From Streptomyces genisteinicus (GTDB lineage Bacteria > Actinomycetota > Actinomycetes > Streptomycetales > Streptomycetaceae): a DNA stretch of 64,000 nt. The stretch covers positions 1,398,501-1,462,500 of the forward strand of contig NZ_CP060825.1 in the NCBI RefSeq assembly GCF_014489615.1. Reading direction: 5' to 3'. Shown piece by piece: positions 17,049 to 25,587 of this stretch; the first letter of the stretch is position 1; every line of letters begins with the position of its first letter. The notes below the pieces were generated by a model. That model was not told the origin of the DNA, searched no databases, and saw only the letters and a program-made list of their open reading frames with translations. A program made the position numbers and the translations under genes.

Positions 17049-17402
17049 GTGCACACATACGACCCTTTCCGCCAGCCGTACCAGAGCCCGATCCCCTCGG
17101 CGCGCGCAGCGCGTGACGGTTCGTCGGGCGACTCGCCCACGCCGATCTACGACGCGCTGTACTCCGAGTTCCGCCGGGCGTTCCGGACGCTTCCCGGAGA
17201 CCGGAGCGGTGAGGAGGAGCTCGGCTTCCGGGGGTTCGGGTCGACCGGGCTCCACAGCAGCCGCGGCGGACTCGGCACGTACTCGGGGCACTTCAGCCCG
17301 GTCCACCCGGGCAACAACTGGCAGCCGTACCACCAGGTCGTGCGGCCGCCGAACGGGCACGAGCCCGCGGCCCTGCCGCCGGGCCCCCGCCGGGGCGCCT
17401 GA
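17049..17402 (+). CDS. Small conserved Streptomyces protein (DUF6643-like)
   Basis: 117 aa, GTG start. The N-terminus is rich in Tyr, Pro, Gln and Ser (HTYDPFRQPYQSPIPSARAA), followed by the most conserved-looking core PIYDALYSEFRRAFRTLPGDR, then a Gly/Ser/His-rich C-terminus ending LPPGPRRGA. This pattern is found in small Streptomyces-specific proteins of unknown role; the family name is from memory and not verified. No signal peptide or membrane helix. The 25-codon extension upstream of the GTG has weak coding character. Followed by a terminator hairpin. Confidence 0.7.
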   Translation: MHTYDPFRQPYQSPIPSARAARDGSSGDSPTPIYDALYSEFRRAFRTLPGDRSGEEELGFRGFGSTGLHSSRGGLGTYSGHFSPVHPGNNWQPYHQVVRPPNGHEPAALPPGPRRGA

Positions 17403-17411
17403 GCCGGACAC

Positions 17412-17446
17412 GACGGTGCCCCTGCCCCGCTGCCCGGGGCACCGTC
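17412..17446. terminator. Hairpin between convergent genes
   Basis: 11-bp arms 17412-17422 and 17436-17446. It lies directly after the stop of the 117-aa gene and downstream of the convergent response regulator gene. Confidence 0.65.
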
Positions 17447-17521
17447 CGGTCCGATCTGATCCGGACGCCCCGGGGCCCGGACCCCGCCGAACGGCGAACC
17501 CGCGGGGGCCGGGGCCACGGG

Positions 17522-18211
17522 TCAGGCAGGACCGCCCGGCGTGACCAGCCCCGTCTCGTACGCGACCACGACGGCCTGAGCCCTGCTGTTCAGGCCCAGT
17601 TTGGCCATGGTGCGGTTGAGATGGGTCTTCACGGTGGCCTCGGAGATGAACAGCTCCCCCGCGATCTCCGCGTTGGACCTGCCGGTGCCCGTGAGCCGGA
17701 GCACCTCGGTCTCGCGGTCGGTGAGCTGCTCGATCTCCACCGGCCGTCCCCCGAGGGGTTCACCCCCCGGCACCGTGCGCGAGAACGCCTCGACCAACCG
17801 CCGCGTGACGGTCGGCGCGAAAATGGCGTCGCCCGCGGCGACGGCCGCGACCGCGGCCAGCAGACGCGTCGGGCCGGTGTCCTTGAGGACGAAGCCGTCG
17901 GCCCCCACCCGCAGCGCCTGATAGACGTACGCGTCGAGGTCGAACGTGGTCAGCATCAGAATCCTCGGCCGTGGCACGGCCGCGGTGGCACCGTGCTCCA
18001 GAATCCGCCGGGCGGCCTCGATACCGTCCATCCGGGGCATGCGGATGTCCATGAGGATCACCTCGGGACGCAGGAGCGCGGCCAGCCGGACGGCCTCCTC
18101 GCCGTCCGCTGCCTGACCGGCGACGGACATGCCGTCCGCCGCCTCCAGCAGGCCCACGATGCCGGCGCGTATGAGGTACTGGTCGTCGACCACGAGTACC
18201 CGGATCGTCAT
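17522..18211 (-). CDS. NarL/LuxR-type response regulator
   Basis: 229 aa. An N-terminal receiver domain with acidic pocket VDD (9-10) and phospho-acceptor Asp55 (ILMDIRMPRMDG), conserved Thr near residue 88 (LTTF) and Lys near 110 (VLKD). A C-terminal LuxR HTH (residues about 165-225) contains LTDRETEVLRL and NAEIAGELFISEATVKTHL. It is the DNA-binding partner of the histidine kinase encoded 16 bases upstream on the same strand. Targets are unknown; the divergent neighbour encoding a small secreted protein is a candidate. Confidence 0.95.
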   Translation of the reverse strand: MTIRVLVVDDQYLIRAGIVGLLEAADGMSVAGQAADGEEAVRLAALLRPEVILMDIRMPRMDGIEAARRILEHGATAAVPRPRILMLTTFDLDAYVYQALRVGADGFVLKDTGPTRLLAAVAAVAAGDAIFAPTVTRRLVEAFSRTVPGGEPLGGRPVEIEQLTDRETEVLRLTGTGRSNAEIAGELFISEATVKTHLNRTMAKLGLNSRAQAVVVAYETGLVTPGGPA

Positions 18212-18227
18212 GGCGGGGGCGCCCTCC

Positions 18228-19424
18228 TCAGCCGCCCGCCGGCCCCTCTCCTCCCGCGGGAGGCGAGGACGTCGGCAGCACGAGCTGTACGCGGAAGCCC
18301 CCGTCGGGGCCCGGGCCCGTCGTCACGGTGCCCCCGTAGAGCTTCGCCCGTTCCCGCATGCCGATCAACCCGTGCCCGCCGCCGTCGCCGCTTCCGGCCG
18401 GATCCGGGCCGGGGCCGTCGTCCGTCACGGTCACCATGAGGTGGTGCGGCCCGTAGCGGACCTGCACCACCGCGCCGGCGGGCCGCGCGTGACGGAGGAC
18501 GTTGGTGAGCGCCTCCTGCACGACCCGGTACGCGCAGAGCTCCACCCCGGGCGGCAACGACCGGGCCCGCCCGTCCAGGACCAGCTCGACATCGACGCCC
18601 CCCTCGCGCATCCGGGCGGCCATCTCGCCGAGCCCGCCCAGCGTGGGCATGGGGGTGTACGACTCGGGCGTGTTGTCCCCGGCGCGCAGCAGGGTGAGCA
18701 TCCGCCGCATCTCTTCCAGCGCCTCGCTGGAAGTGCCGGCGATGGTGACGAGCGCCTTGCGGGCGGCCCCGGGGTCCGTGTCGAAGACGTAGTGGGCGAG
18801 ACCGGACTGGACGGCGATCACGGACATGTGGTGGGCGATCACGTCGTGGAGCTCGCGGGCGATGCGCGCCTGCTCGTCGGCGACCGCACGCTCGGCCTTC
18901 ACGTCGCGTTCGGCCCGCAGTTGGGCCGCGAGCTCGGCCAGGCGTCTGCCACGGCGCTCCGACTCGCGTGCGGACTGGCCGAAGCGGACGAGTACGGCCG
19001 GCACGACGACGCCCAGCGCCGCGGCGGCCGCCACCGACCCCCCGGGCGCCGTGAATCCCCCGTACACCCACACGGCGCCGACCCCCGCGCCCGCCGTGAC
19101 GGCGGTGCGGAGCGGGCGGGTGGCCGCGACGGTGTAGAGCGCCAGTTGAGCCGCGAGGCTGTTCACCACCGGCCAGGAGCCGAGGGCGATGTACGCCGTC
19201 CACAGGACGAGAACGCCGGACACGACGAGAACGGGAGTCCGGCGCCGGAAGCACAGCAGCACGTGGACCGCGAGTGTCAGGAGACAGCCGGCCCGGTTCA
19301 GCGGCGGATACCCCTCACCGGTGTCCTGCCGCCCCAGCAGCAGCGCGCACCCGAGAACCGCCGCCGCGACGAGGACGTCCAGGGCCCCAGTGGATCGCCG
19401 GACCGGTGTCCGCGGACGCTGCAT
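18228..19424 (-). CDS. Sensor histidine kinase (HisKA_3/NarX type)
   Basis: 398 aa. Four or five membrane helices in residues 15-145, a short coiled linker, then the HisKA_3 dimerisation domain with phospho-accepting His193 in ARELHDVIAHHMSVIAVQ, and an HATPase_c domain with VQEALTNVLRHA (N box) and the G1 box DDGPGP. No extracellular sensor domain is evident, so it probably senses within or near the membrane. It forms a two-component pair with the LuxR-type regulator immediately downstream and is probably co-transcribed with it. Confidence 0.94.
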   Translation of the reverse strand: MQRPRTPVRRSTGALDVLVAAAVLGCALLLGRQDTGEGYPPLNRAGCLLTLAVHVLLCFRRRTPVLVVSGVLVLWTAYIALGSWPVVNSLAAQLALYTVAATRPLRTAVTAGAGVGAVWVYGGFTAPGGSVAAAAALGVVVPAVLVRFGQSARESERRGRRLAELAAQLRAERDVKAERAVADEQARIARELHDVIAHHMSVIAVQSGLAHYVFDTDPGAARKALVTIAGTSSEALEEMRRMLTLLRAGDNTPESYTPMPTLGGLGEMAARMREGGVDVELVLDGRARSLPPGVELCAYRVVQEALTNVLRHARPAGAVVQVRYGPHHLMVTVTDDGPGPDPAGSGDGGGHGLIGMRERAKLYGGTVTTGPGPDGGFRVQLVLPTSSPPAGGEGPAGG

Positions 19425-19639
19425 GCGGCGCAGACTACCGGCGCCCCTGCCGGCCGGGCGTCAACTCCCGGTCTACCGCCAGGGTTTACCCGGTACCCGG
19501 CGCCGGGTTGACGCCGACGGAGTGCGGCGGCTCCTACCGTCGTGCCAGCCAGCCGGCAGCCCGCGGACCGGACACGACGGACCGGGGCCACACCGTGCCG
19601 CCGCACCCCGTGCGCCGGCACCCCAGCCGAAGGAGCCCC

Positions 19640-20038
19640 ATGCCCACCATGACCCGGCCGAACCGGAAGCGGTACGGCAGGAAGACGACCCGCAACACCC
19701 TCGTCGTGGCGGCGGCCGCCGCCTCGGCCCTCGTCCTGGCCGCCCCCACCGCCGGAGCCGCAGGCGTGCCGGGCGGCGGCGGCTCGGCCACCTGGTACGC
19801 GGACGGCGACAAGATGAGGATCTGCGACACGGCGGCGGACGGAAAGTCCGTCGTCGTGATCGCGAGCTTCACGAACACCTGGAAGTGGCACACCAGCGGA
19901 GCCGGCGGCTGCACCGACCGCTCGTACGGCAACCTCCCCGAAGGATTCGCCTTCTCGTTCAGAGTCTGCCTCGGCGACTTCAGCGAGCAGTACTACCTCC
20001 CCGCCACCTGCAGCGCCTCGGCGCCGGCCTGGGCCTGA
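19640..20038 (+). CDS. Small secreted protein with four cysteines
   Basis: 132 aa. A basic N-terminus (residues 1-19) and hydrophobic core (VVAAAAASALVLAAPTAGA) form a Sec signal peptide with likely cleavage after AGA-A around residue 41. The mature part of about 90 residues is rich in Gly, Trp and beta-type sequence (ATWYADGDKMRICDTAADGKSVVV) and has four Cys in regular spacing, enough for two disulfides. Function is unknown; the fold looks like small secreted Streptomyces beta-sandwich proteins. The ATG at 19640 has GAAGGAG at good spacing. It is divergent from the histidine kinase gene and may be its target. Confidence 0.85.
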   Translation: MPTMTRPNRKRYGRKTTRNTLVVAAAAASALVLAAPTAGAAGVPGGGGSATWYADGDKMRICDTAADGKSVVVIASFTNTWKWHTSGAGGCTDRSYGNLPEGFAFSFRVCLGDFSEQYYLPATCSASAPAWA

Positions 20039-20104
20039 CCCGCCCGGAACCGCCGCGGGGGACCGCCGGCGCGCGCCCGGCGCTCCCGGGCCGCCCCGGC
20101 GGAC

Positions 20105-20188
20105 GGCACGGTGCCCCGGACCGCGGCTCACGCCGGCGGTCCGGGGCACCGTGCCGCGGCTCCGCACACGACGCGTGCGGAGCCGCGG
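20105..20188. terminator. Two adjacent long hairpins between convergent genes
   Basis: Hairpin 1: 20-bp arms 20105-20124 and 20136-20155. Hairpin 2: 14-bp arms 20154-20167 and 20175-20188. The pair lies between the secreted protein gene and der and should terminate both. Confidence 0.85.
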
Positions 20189-20190
20189 TC

Positions 20191-21639
20191 TCACTTCTTG
20201 CGGCTGCGCTTCTCCCGCACCCGCACCGAGATGTGGATCGGGGTCCCCTCGAAACCGAACTCCTCGCGCAGCCTGCGCTCCACGAACCGGCGGTAGCCGT
20301 GCTCCAGGAAGCCGGAGGCGAAGAGCACGAAGCGGGGCGGCTTGGTGCCGGCCTGCGTGCCGAAGAGGATGCGGGGCTGCTTGCCGCCGCGGATCGGGTG
20401 CGGGTGCGCGGCGACGATCTCGCCCAGGAAAGCGTTCAGACGGCCGGTGGGGACACGGGTCTCCCAGCCCGCCAGCGCCGTCTCGATCGCCGGGACGAGC
20501 TTCTCCATGTGGCGGCCGGTGAGGGCCGACACGTTCACCCGGGGCGCCCAGGCGACCTGCTGCATCTCGGTCTCGATCTCGCGCTCGAGGTAGTAGCGGC
20601 GCTCCTCGTCCAGGTCGTCCCACTTGTTGTAGGCGACGACGATCGCGCGGCCCGCCTCGACGGCCATCGTGATGATGCGCTGGTCCTGGACGCTGATGGT
20701 GTCCGTCGCGTCGATCAGGATGACGGCGACCTCCGCCTTCTCGACGGCGGCGGCCGTGCGGAGCGAGGCGTAGTAGTCGGCGCCCTGCTGGAGGTGGACC
20801 CGCTTGCGGATACCGGCGGTGTCGACGAACTTCCAGGTCACGCCGCCGAGTTCGATGAGCTCGTCGACCGGGTCCCGGGTGGTGCCCGCGAGCTCGTTGA
20901 CGACGACGCGCTCCTCGCGGGCCACCTTGTTCAGCAGCGAGGACTTGCCCACGTTGGGGCGGCCGATCAGCGCGATGCGGCGCGGCCCGCCGACCGCCGT
21001 GCCGAAGGTCTGGGCGGGGGCGTCGGGCAGGACCTCCAGGACGGCGTCGAGCATGTCGCCGGTGCCGCGGCCGTGGAGCGAGGAGACGGGGTGCGGCTCG
21101 CCCAGACCGAGCGACCACAGCGCCGTCGCGTCCGCCTCGCCGCTCGGTCCGTCGACCTTGTTGGCGCAGAGCACCACGGGCTTGCCCGCCCGGCGCAGCA
21201 GCTTGACGACGGCCTCGTCGGTGTCGGTGGCGCCGACGGTCGAGTCGACCACGAAGACGACCGCGTCGGCGGCCTCGATGGCGTACTCGGCCTGGGCGGC
21301 GACGGAGGCGTCGATGCCGAGGACGTCCTGCTCCCAGCCGCCGGTGTCGACGACCTTGAAACGGCGGCCCGCCCACTCGGCCTCGTAGGTCACCCGGTCA
21401 CGGGTGACACCGGGCTTGTCCTCGACGACCGCCTCGCGGCGGCCGATGATGCGGTTCACCAGGGTCGACTTGCCGACATTCGGACGGCCGACGACGGCGA
21501 GCACCGGAAGCGGGCCGTGCCCGGCCTCCTCGATCGCGCCCTCGACGTCCTCGACGTCGAAGCCCTCTTCCGCGGCGAGCTCCATGAACTCCGCGTACTC
21601 GGTGTCCCCGAGCGCTCCGTGGTCGTGCTGGTCGTTCAT
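20191..21639 (-). CDS. der: GTPase Der (EngA), 50S ribosome assembly
   Basis: 482 aa. Two consecutive GTPase domains: the first with GRPNVGKST (around residue 53) and DTGG, the second with GRPNVGKSS (around 228) and DTAG, each with its own NKxD-type motif (NKVD, NKWD). The C-terminal KH-like domain contains [10 protein letters not shown] and ends in a basic tail (VREKRSRKK). It is essential for late assembly of the large subunit. The ATG at 21639 has GAGGAACGG upstream. It is the last gene of the tyrA-cmk-plsC-der group. Confidence 0.98.
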   Translation of the reverse strand: MNDQHDHGALGDTEYAEFMELAAEEGFDVEDVEGAIEEAGHGPLPVLAVVGRPNVGKSTLVNRIIGRREAVVEDKPGVTRDRVTYEAEWAGRRFKVVDTGGWEQDVLGIDASVAAQAEYAIEAADAVVFVVDSTVGATDTDEAVVKLLRRAGKPVVLCANKVDGPSGEADATALWSLGLGEPHPVSSLHGRGTGDMLDAVLEVLPDAPAQTFGTAVGGPRRIALIGRPNVGKSSLLNKVAREERVVVNELAGTTRDPVDELIELGGVTWKFVDTAGIRKRVHLQQGADYYASLRTAAAVEKAEVAVILIDATDTISVQDQRIITMAVEAGRAIVVAYNKWDDLDEERRYYLEREIETEMQQVAWAPRVNVSALTGRHMEKLVPAIETALAGWETRVPTGRLNAFLGEIVAAHPHPIRGGKQPRILFGTQAGTKPPRFVLFASGFLEHGYRRFVERRLREEFGFEGTPIHISVRVREKRSRKK

Positions 21640-21697
21640 GAAGTCCGTTCCTCATTCGTCACTGGACCGCGTCGGGCGGCCCATTACTCACGTCTGT

Positions 21698-22342
21698 CTA
21701 GCGCCCGGTGAGGCGCTTCGCGTCCTTCAGGTGGACGGTCAGCCGCTCCTGGACGCGTACGGTCGCCTCGTCGAGCGCCTTGCGCGTCCGGCGGCCGGTG
21801 CCGTCGCCGGCCTGGAACGCCTCGCCGAAGACGAGGTCGACCCGGCTCCGCAGCGGAGGCAGCTGCCGTATCAACCGTCCGCGGCGCTCCGTGCTTCCCA
21901 GCACCGCCACCGGGACGATCGGCGCACCGCTGCGCACGGCGAAGTACGCGAGGCCGGCGCGCAGCGACGCGAAGTCGCCCTCGCCCCGGGTGCCCTCGGG
22001 GAAGATGCCGAGCACACCGCCGTTCTCCAGCACACCGAGCGCGTTGCCGATCGCCGTGCGGTCGGCGGTCGTCCGGTCCACCTGGACCTGCCCGATACCG
22101 GTCAGGAAGGCGCCGAGCGGGCCGACGAACGCCTCCTTCTTGATCAGGAAGTGCACGGGCCGGGGCGCGGTGCCCATCAGCATCGGGCCGTCGATGTTGT
22201 GCGAGTGGTTGACGGCCATGATGACCGGCCCCGACGCCGGCACGTGCCAGGCGCCCAGCACCCGCGGCTTCCACAGCCCGTACATGAGGCCGATGCCGAT
22301 GCCCCGGCCGACGGCCGCGCCCTTCAGCGAGGGAACGGTCAC
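21698..22342 (-). CDS. 1-acyl-sn-glycerol-3-phosphate acyltransferase-like (PlsC family)
   Basis: 214-aa membrane-associated lysophospholipid acyltransferase. Motif I is NHSHNID: the usual NHxxxxD with the catalytic His-Asp spacing preserved. Motif III appears as FPEGTRGEGD. It probably acylates lysophosphatidate in phospholipid synthesis. The GTG start at 22342 overlaps the cmk stop codon (GTGA), indicating translational coupling. Cmk-PlsC-Der adjacency is common in actinobacteria. Confidence 0.92.
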   Translation of the reverse strand: MTVPSLKGAAVGRGIGIGLMYGLWKPRVLGAWHVPASGPVIMAVNHSHNIDGPMLMGTAPRPVHFLIKKEAFVGPLGAFLTGIGQVQVDRTTADRTAIGNALGVLENGGVLGIFPEGTRGEGDFASLRAGLAYFAVRSGAPIVPVAVLGSTERRGRLIRQLPPLRSRVDLVFGEAFQAGDGTGRRTRKALDEATVRVQERLTVHLKDAKRLTGR

Positions 22343-23037
22343 CTGGCGACCTGCTTCGGCGTGCTCCGGCGCTCCTCGACCAGGGTCACGACGCACTCGA
22401 TGACCTGCTGGAGGCTGAGATCGGTGGTGTCGACCTCGACGGCGTCGTCCGCCTTGGCGAGCGGGGACGTCTTGCGGCTCGAGTCGGCCGCGTCCCGGCG
22501 GATCAGCGCCTCGCGGGTGGCGGCGACGTCGGAGCCCTTGATCTCGCCGCTGCGGCGCGCGGCACGGGCCTCGGGCGACGCCGTCAGGAAGATCTTCAGG
22601 TCGGCGTCGGGCAGCACGGTGGTGCCGATGTCGCGGCCCTCGACGACGATCCCCTGCGCGGCGGCCGAGGCGATGGACCGCTGGAGGTCGGTGATCACGG
22701 TGCGCACCTCGGGCACGGCGCTGACGGCGCTGACCTTGGAGGTGACCTCCTGGGTGCGGATCGGGCCGGACGCGTCGAGGCCGTCGACGGTGATCGCCGG
22801 GGCGGCCGGGTCGGTGCCCGACTCGATGACCGGCTTGCCCGCGACGGCGGCGATCGCCGCCGGGTCGGCGACGTCGATGCCGTTGCTGATCATCCACCAC
22901 GTGATCGCCCGGTACTGGGCGCCGGTGTCGAGATAGCTCAGCCCGAGGGCGGAGGCGACGGCCTTGGAGGTGCTCGACTTGCCCGTGCCGGAGGGGCCGT
23001 CGATGGCGACGATCACGGATTCCACGGTGTCGGACAC
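22339..23037 (-). CDS. cmk: Cytidylate kinase
   Basis: 232 aa. Phosphorylates CMP and dCMP to the diphosphates. Walker A is GPSGTGKSS (residues about 15-23), the CMP-binding insert is present (LSYLDTGAQYRA), and the core EGRDIGTTVLPDADLKIFLTAS and RR(E/S)...D-type lid (IRRDAADSSRKTSPLAKADDAVEVDTT) complete the family pattern. The first GTG (23037) merges with AAAGG, so a GTG four codons later (23025), spaced about 11 bases from AAAGG, could be the true start. It is followed by the plsC-like gene with a 4-base overlap. Confidence 0.96.
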   Translation of the reverse strand: MSDTVESVIVAIDGPSGTGKSSTSKAVASALGLSYLDTGAQYRAITWWMISNGIDVADPAAIAAVAGKPVIESGTDPAAPAITVDGLDASGPIRTQEVTSKVSAVSAVPEVRTVITDLQRSIASAAAQGIVVEGRDIGTTVLPDADLKIFLTASPEARAARRSGEIKGSDVAATREALIRRDAADSSRKTSPLAKADDAVEVDTTDLSLQQVIECVVTLVEERRSTPKQVAR

Positions 23038-23175
23038 CTTTCAGGTCTGGGGTGGCGGGCCGGCGGACTGCCGATGTGCCCGGCACCAGGTTACCGAGTG
23101 CCGGACACCCCTCATGCACACGGACTCCGGCCGGCCCCGCGCCCCGCCCGCCCCGGGCCACCGGCCCGCCCCGGG

Positions 23176-24261
23176 CTACTGGCGCAGCGCCCAGCCCCGC
23201 TCGCGCAGCGCGGCGCTCAGGACCGGGGCGGCCGACGGCTCGACCATGAGCTGCACCACACCGGCCTGCTGTCCCGTGGCGTGCTCGATGCGCACGTCCT
23301 CGATGTTCACGCCGCCCCTGCCGGCGTCCGCGAAGATCCGGGCGAGCTCACCGGGCTGGTCGCTGATGAGGACGGCGACCGTCTCGTACGAGGCGGGGGC
23401 CGCGCCGTGCTTGCCGGGCACCCGTGCGCGGCCCGCGTTGCCGCGGCGCAGCACATCCTCGATGCCCGCGGCGCCCGCCGAACGCTCGGACGCGTCGGCG
23501 GCCTGGAGCGAGCGCAGGGAACGCACGGTCTCCTCCAGATCCGAGGCGACGCCCGCCAGCACGTCGGCGACCGGGCCGGGGTTGGCCGACAGGATGTCCA
23601 CCCACATCCGGGGGTCGGACGCGGCGATCCGGGTCACGTCGCGGATGCCCTGGCCGCAGAGCCGGACGGCCGTCTCGTCGGCCTCCCGCAACCGGGCGGC
23701 GACCATGGAGGAGACCAACTGCGGAGTGTGCGAGACGAGCGCGACGGCCCGGTCGTGGGCGTCCGCGTCCATCACCACGGGGACGGCACGGCACAGCGCG
23801 ACCAGTTCCAGGGCCAGGTTGAGCACCTCGGTGTCCGTGTCCCGGGTGGGTGTGAGGACCCAGGGGCGGCCCTCGAAGAGGTCCGCGCTGGCGGCGAGCG
23901 GCCCGGAGCGCTCCTTGCCGGACATCGGGTGGCTGCCGATGTACGCGGACAGGTCGACGCCCGCCGCCTCCAGCTCGCGGCGCGGTCCGCCCTTGACGCT
24001 GGCGACGTCGAGGTAGCCGCGGGCGGCGCCCTCCTTCATCGCCCCGGCGAGCGCGGCGGCCACATGGGCGGGGGGCACGGCGATCACCGCGAGGTCCACC
24101 CGGCCCTCGGGCGGCGCATCGGTCCCGGCCCCGAGCGCCGCGGCGGTGCGCGCCTGCGCGGCGTCGTGGTCGACGAGGTGCACGGTGACCCCGCGGCCCG
24201 CGAGCGCGAGCGCGGCAGACGTGCCGATCAGTCCGGTTCCGATGACGAGCGCGGTTCTCAC
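23176..24261 (-). CDS. tyrA: Prephenate dehydrogenase
   Basis: 361 aa. Oxidises prephenate to 4-hydroxyphenylpyruvate in tyrosine synthesis. The N-terminal Rossmann motif GTGLIGTSAALALAGRG binds NAD(P)+, the middle carries the GSHPMSGKERSG substrate signature with the catalytic His, and the C-terminal 75 residues form an ACT-like domain (SYETVAVLISDQPGELARIFADAG), suggesting feedback by tyrosine. GTG start at 24261 with AGGA about 12 bases upstream. First gene of the compact tyrA-cmk-plsC-der group; the accessory block begins just upstream. Confidence 0.96.
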   Translation of the reverse strand: MRTALVIGTGLIGTSAALALAGRGVTVHLVDHDAAQARTAAALGAGTDAPPEGRVDLAVIAVPPAHVAAALAGAMKEGAARGYLDVASVKGGPRRELEAAGVDLSAYIGSHPMSGKERSGPLAASADLFEGRPWVLTPTRDTDTEVLNLALELVALCRAVPVVMDADAHDRAVALVSHTPQLVSSMVAARLREADETAVRLCGQGIRDVTRIAASDPRMWVDILSANPGPVADVLAGVASDLEETVRSLRSLQAADASERSAGAAGIEDVLRRGNAGRARVPGKHGAAPASYETVAVLISDQPGELARIFADAGRGGVNIEDVRIEHATGQQAGVVQLMVEPSAAPVLSAALRERGWALRQ

Positions 24262-24400
24262 GGGGCGGGGTCCTCATGACGGGGCGGGGGCGCCGCGGGG
24301 CGGCGGCCGACGCGGGGGGTGCTGCGCACCAGGGTAGCCAGGTTTGTTGCGGGGTCCTTGCGGGACGGGGGGGGTGCCCGCGGGGGCGGGTGCGTTGTGG

Positions 24401-25272
24401 GGTGCGGGTGTGGGGGTGGCGCACCCCCGCTGCGCGCGGGTTGTCCTCAGACGCCGGACAGGCTTTGTTGCCCGGTCGGGCATCTGTGCTGTGTGCAGGC
24501 GGGGGTGGTGCACCCCCGCTCCGCGCGGGTGTCCTCAAACGCCGGACAGGCTTGAGTTGCCCGAACTGGGTCCGCACCGCAGGACGAACGTTGCGGGTCC
24601 CTCCGGAGGCTAGAGCGCCCGCTCGCCCCAATATGACTCTCCCTAGCTCGACGACCGTCGGGCGCTTACGCCTCCTGTGCGCCCCGTGTCCGCGGCGAAC
24701 GCACCGGCCGGACGGGGGGAGGGAGCAGTTCCGGCTGCGGGTAGGTGGGTGCAGGGTGGCCGTCCGAGACCGGGGACGCGGCACGAGGCGATGTGGGCGC
24801 CTGCCCGTACATGTTCGGCCCGTCCGGCAAGGACACCTCGCACGCGCAGCGGAGGTGGGAAAGCCACCCGGTCCCGCGACCACCCACGCAAACAGCACAC
24901 ACGGCGGAAGATGCTCACGACCACCGGGGCCGCGGACGAAGAGACAGCCCCCACACCGGCGGGCCGGTACGTTCCACGCGGACACGGGGCGCGCAGGAGG
25001 CGTAAGCGCCCGACGGTCCTCCGGCTAGGGCAGGTCAAGTCTGGGGCGAGCGGGCGCTCTAGCCTCCGGAGGGACCCGCAACCCCCACTCCACGCACCGG
25101 ACCAGCGCCGTGCAACCCAAGCCCGTCCGGCGCTTGAGGACACCCGCGCGCAGCGGGGGTGCACCACCCCCGCCCGCACAAGAAAAACACGCCCCACCGG
25201 GCAACAAAGCCCGTCCGGCGTCTGAGGACAACCCGCGCGCAGCGTGGGTGCGCCACCCACACACCCGCACCC
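24401..25272. repeat. Large imperfect inverted repeat built from palindromic intergenic units
   Basis: Left arm about 24401-24712, right arm about 24962-25272, nearly complementary over some 310 bases, spacer about 250. Each arm contains two copies of a unit spaced 89-90 bases (starts near 24421 and 24510; inverted near 25142 and 25231) with the core GCCGGAC-GGC plus TGTCCTCA and a GC-rich CGCGCGGG tract. The inner 100 bases of both arms also match (24600-24700 and 24970-25070). Cores of this type (CCGTCCGGCG...TGAGGAC) recur in Streptomyces intergenic regions. Several open frames cross it but mirror each other in both arms and look non-coding. The region 24262-25587 holds no convincing gene. 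Confidence 0.85.
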
Positions 25273-25329
25273 AAACGTGCACCGCACCCGGGAACACCGC
25301 AACGCCCCCCAAGGGGACCCGCCCCGTTA

Positions 25330-25587
25330 TGTTTTCTGCGGCTCCGCAATGGGGCCGCTGGCCTTCGGGTCCGGCATGACTGTTGCCCCCTGTCGAAGGC
25401 ATGACCTGGGGGGTGGTGTCACCGGGTCCGGGGGTGTTCGTCGGAGACGCTGATCAGAGGTCCGGCCGCCGTCCGGTCCGGCGCAATGCCGGACAGTTCG
25501 CGGGCGGCAGGTCTGCATAACGTGGATGCGCGAGCACGACACCCGAGCCGAGGCCTGCACCGCCAACACCCCCTGGGAAGGGGCACG
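25330..25587 (+). ncRNA. Candidate bridge-RNA region upstream of the IS110 transposase
   Basis: In IS110-group elements the non-coding flank upstream of the transposase can encode a bridge RNA with target- and donor-binding loops. This 258-base flank is non-coding, structured and the right size. It has a clean hairpin with arms GTCCGGC (25476-25482) and GCCGGAC (25488-25494), and further GC stems around 25410-25450. The call rests on family knowledge and location only; loops pairing with the element ends could not be assigned. Confidence 0.35.

Noticed and set aside
24643..25225. Several open frames inside the large inverted repeat
   Set aside because: They mirror each other across the arms, lack ribosome sites, and have no recognisable domain.
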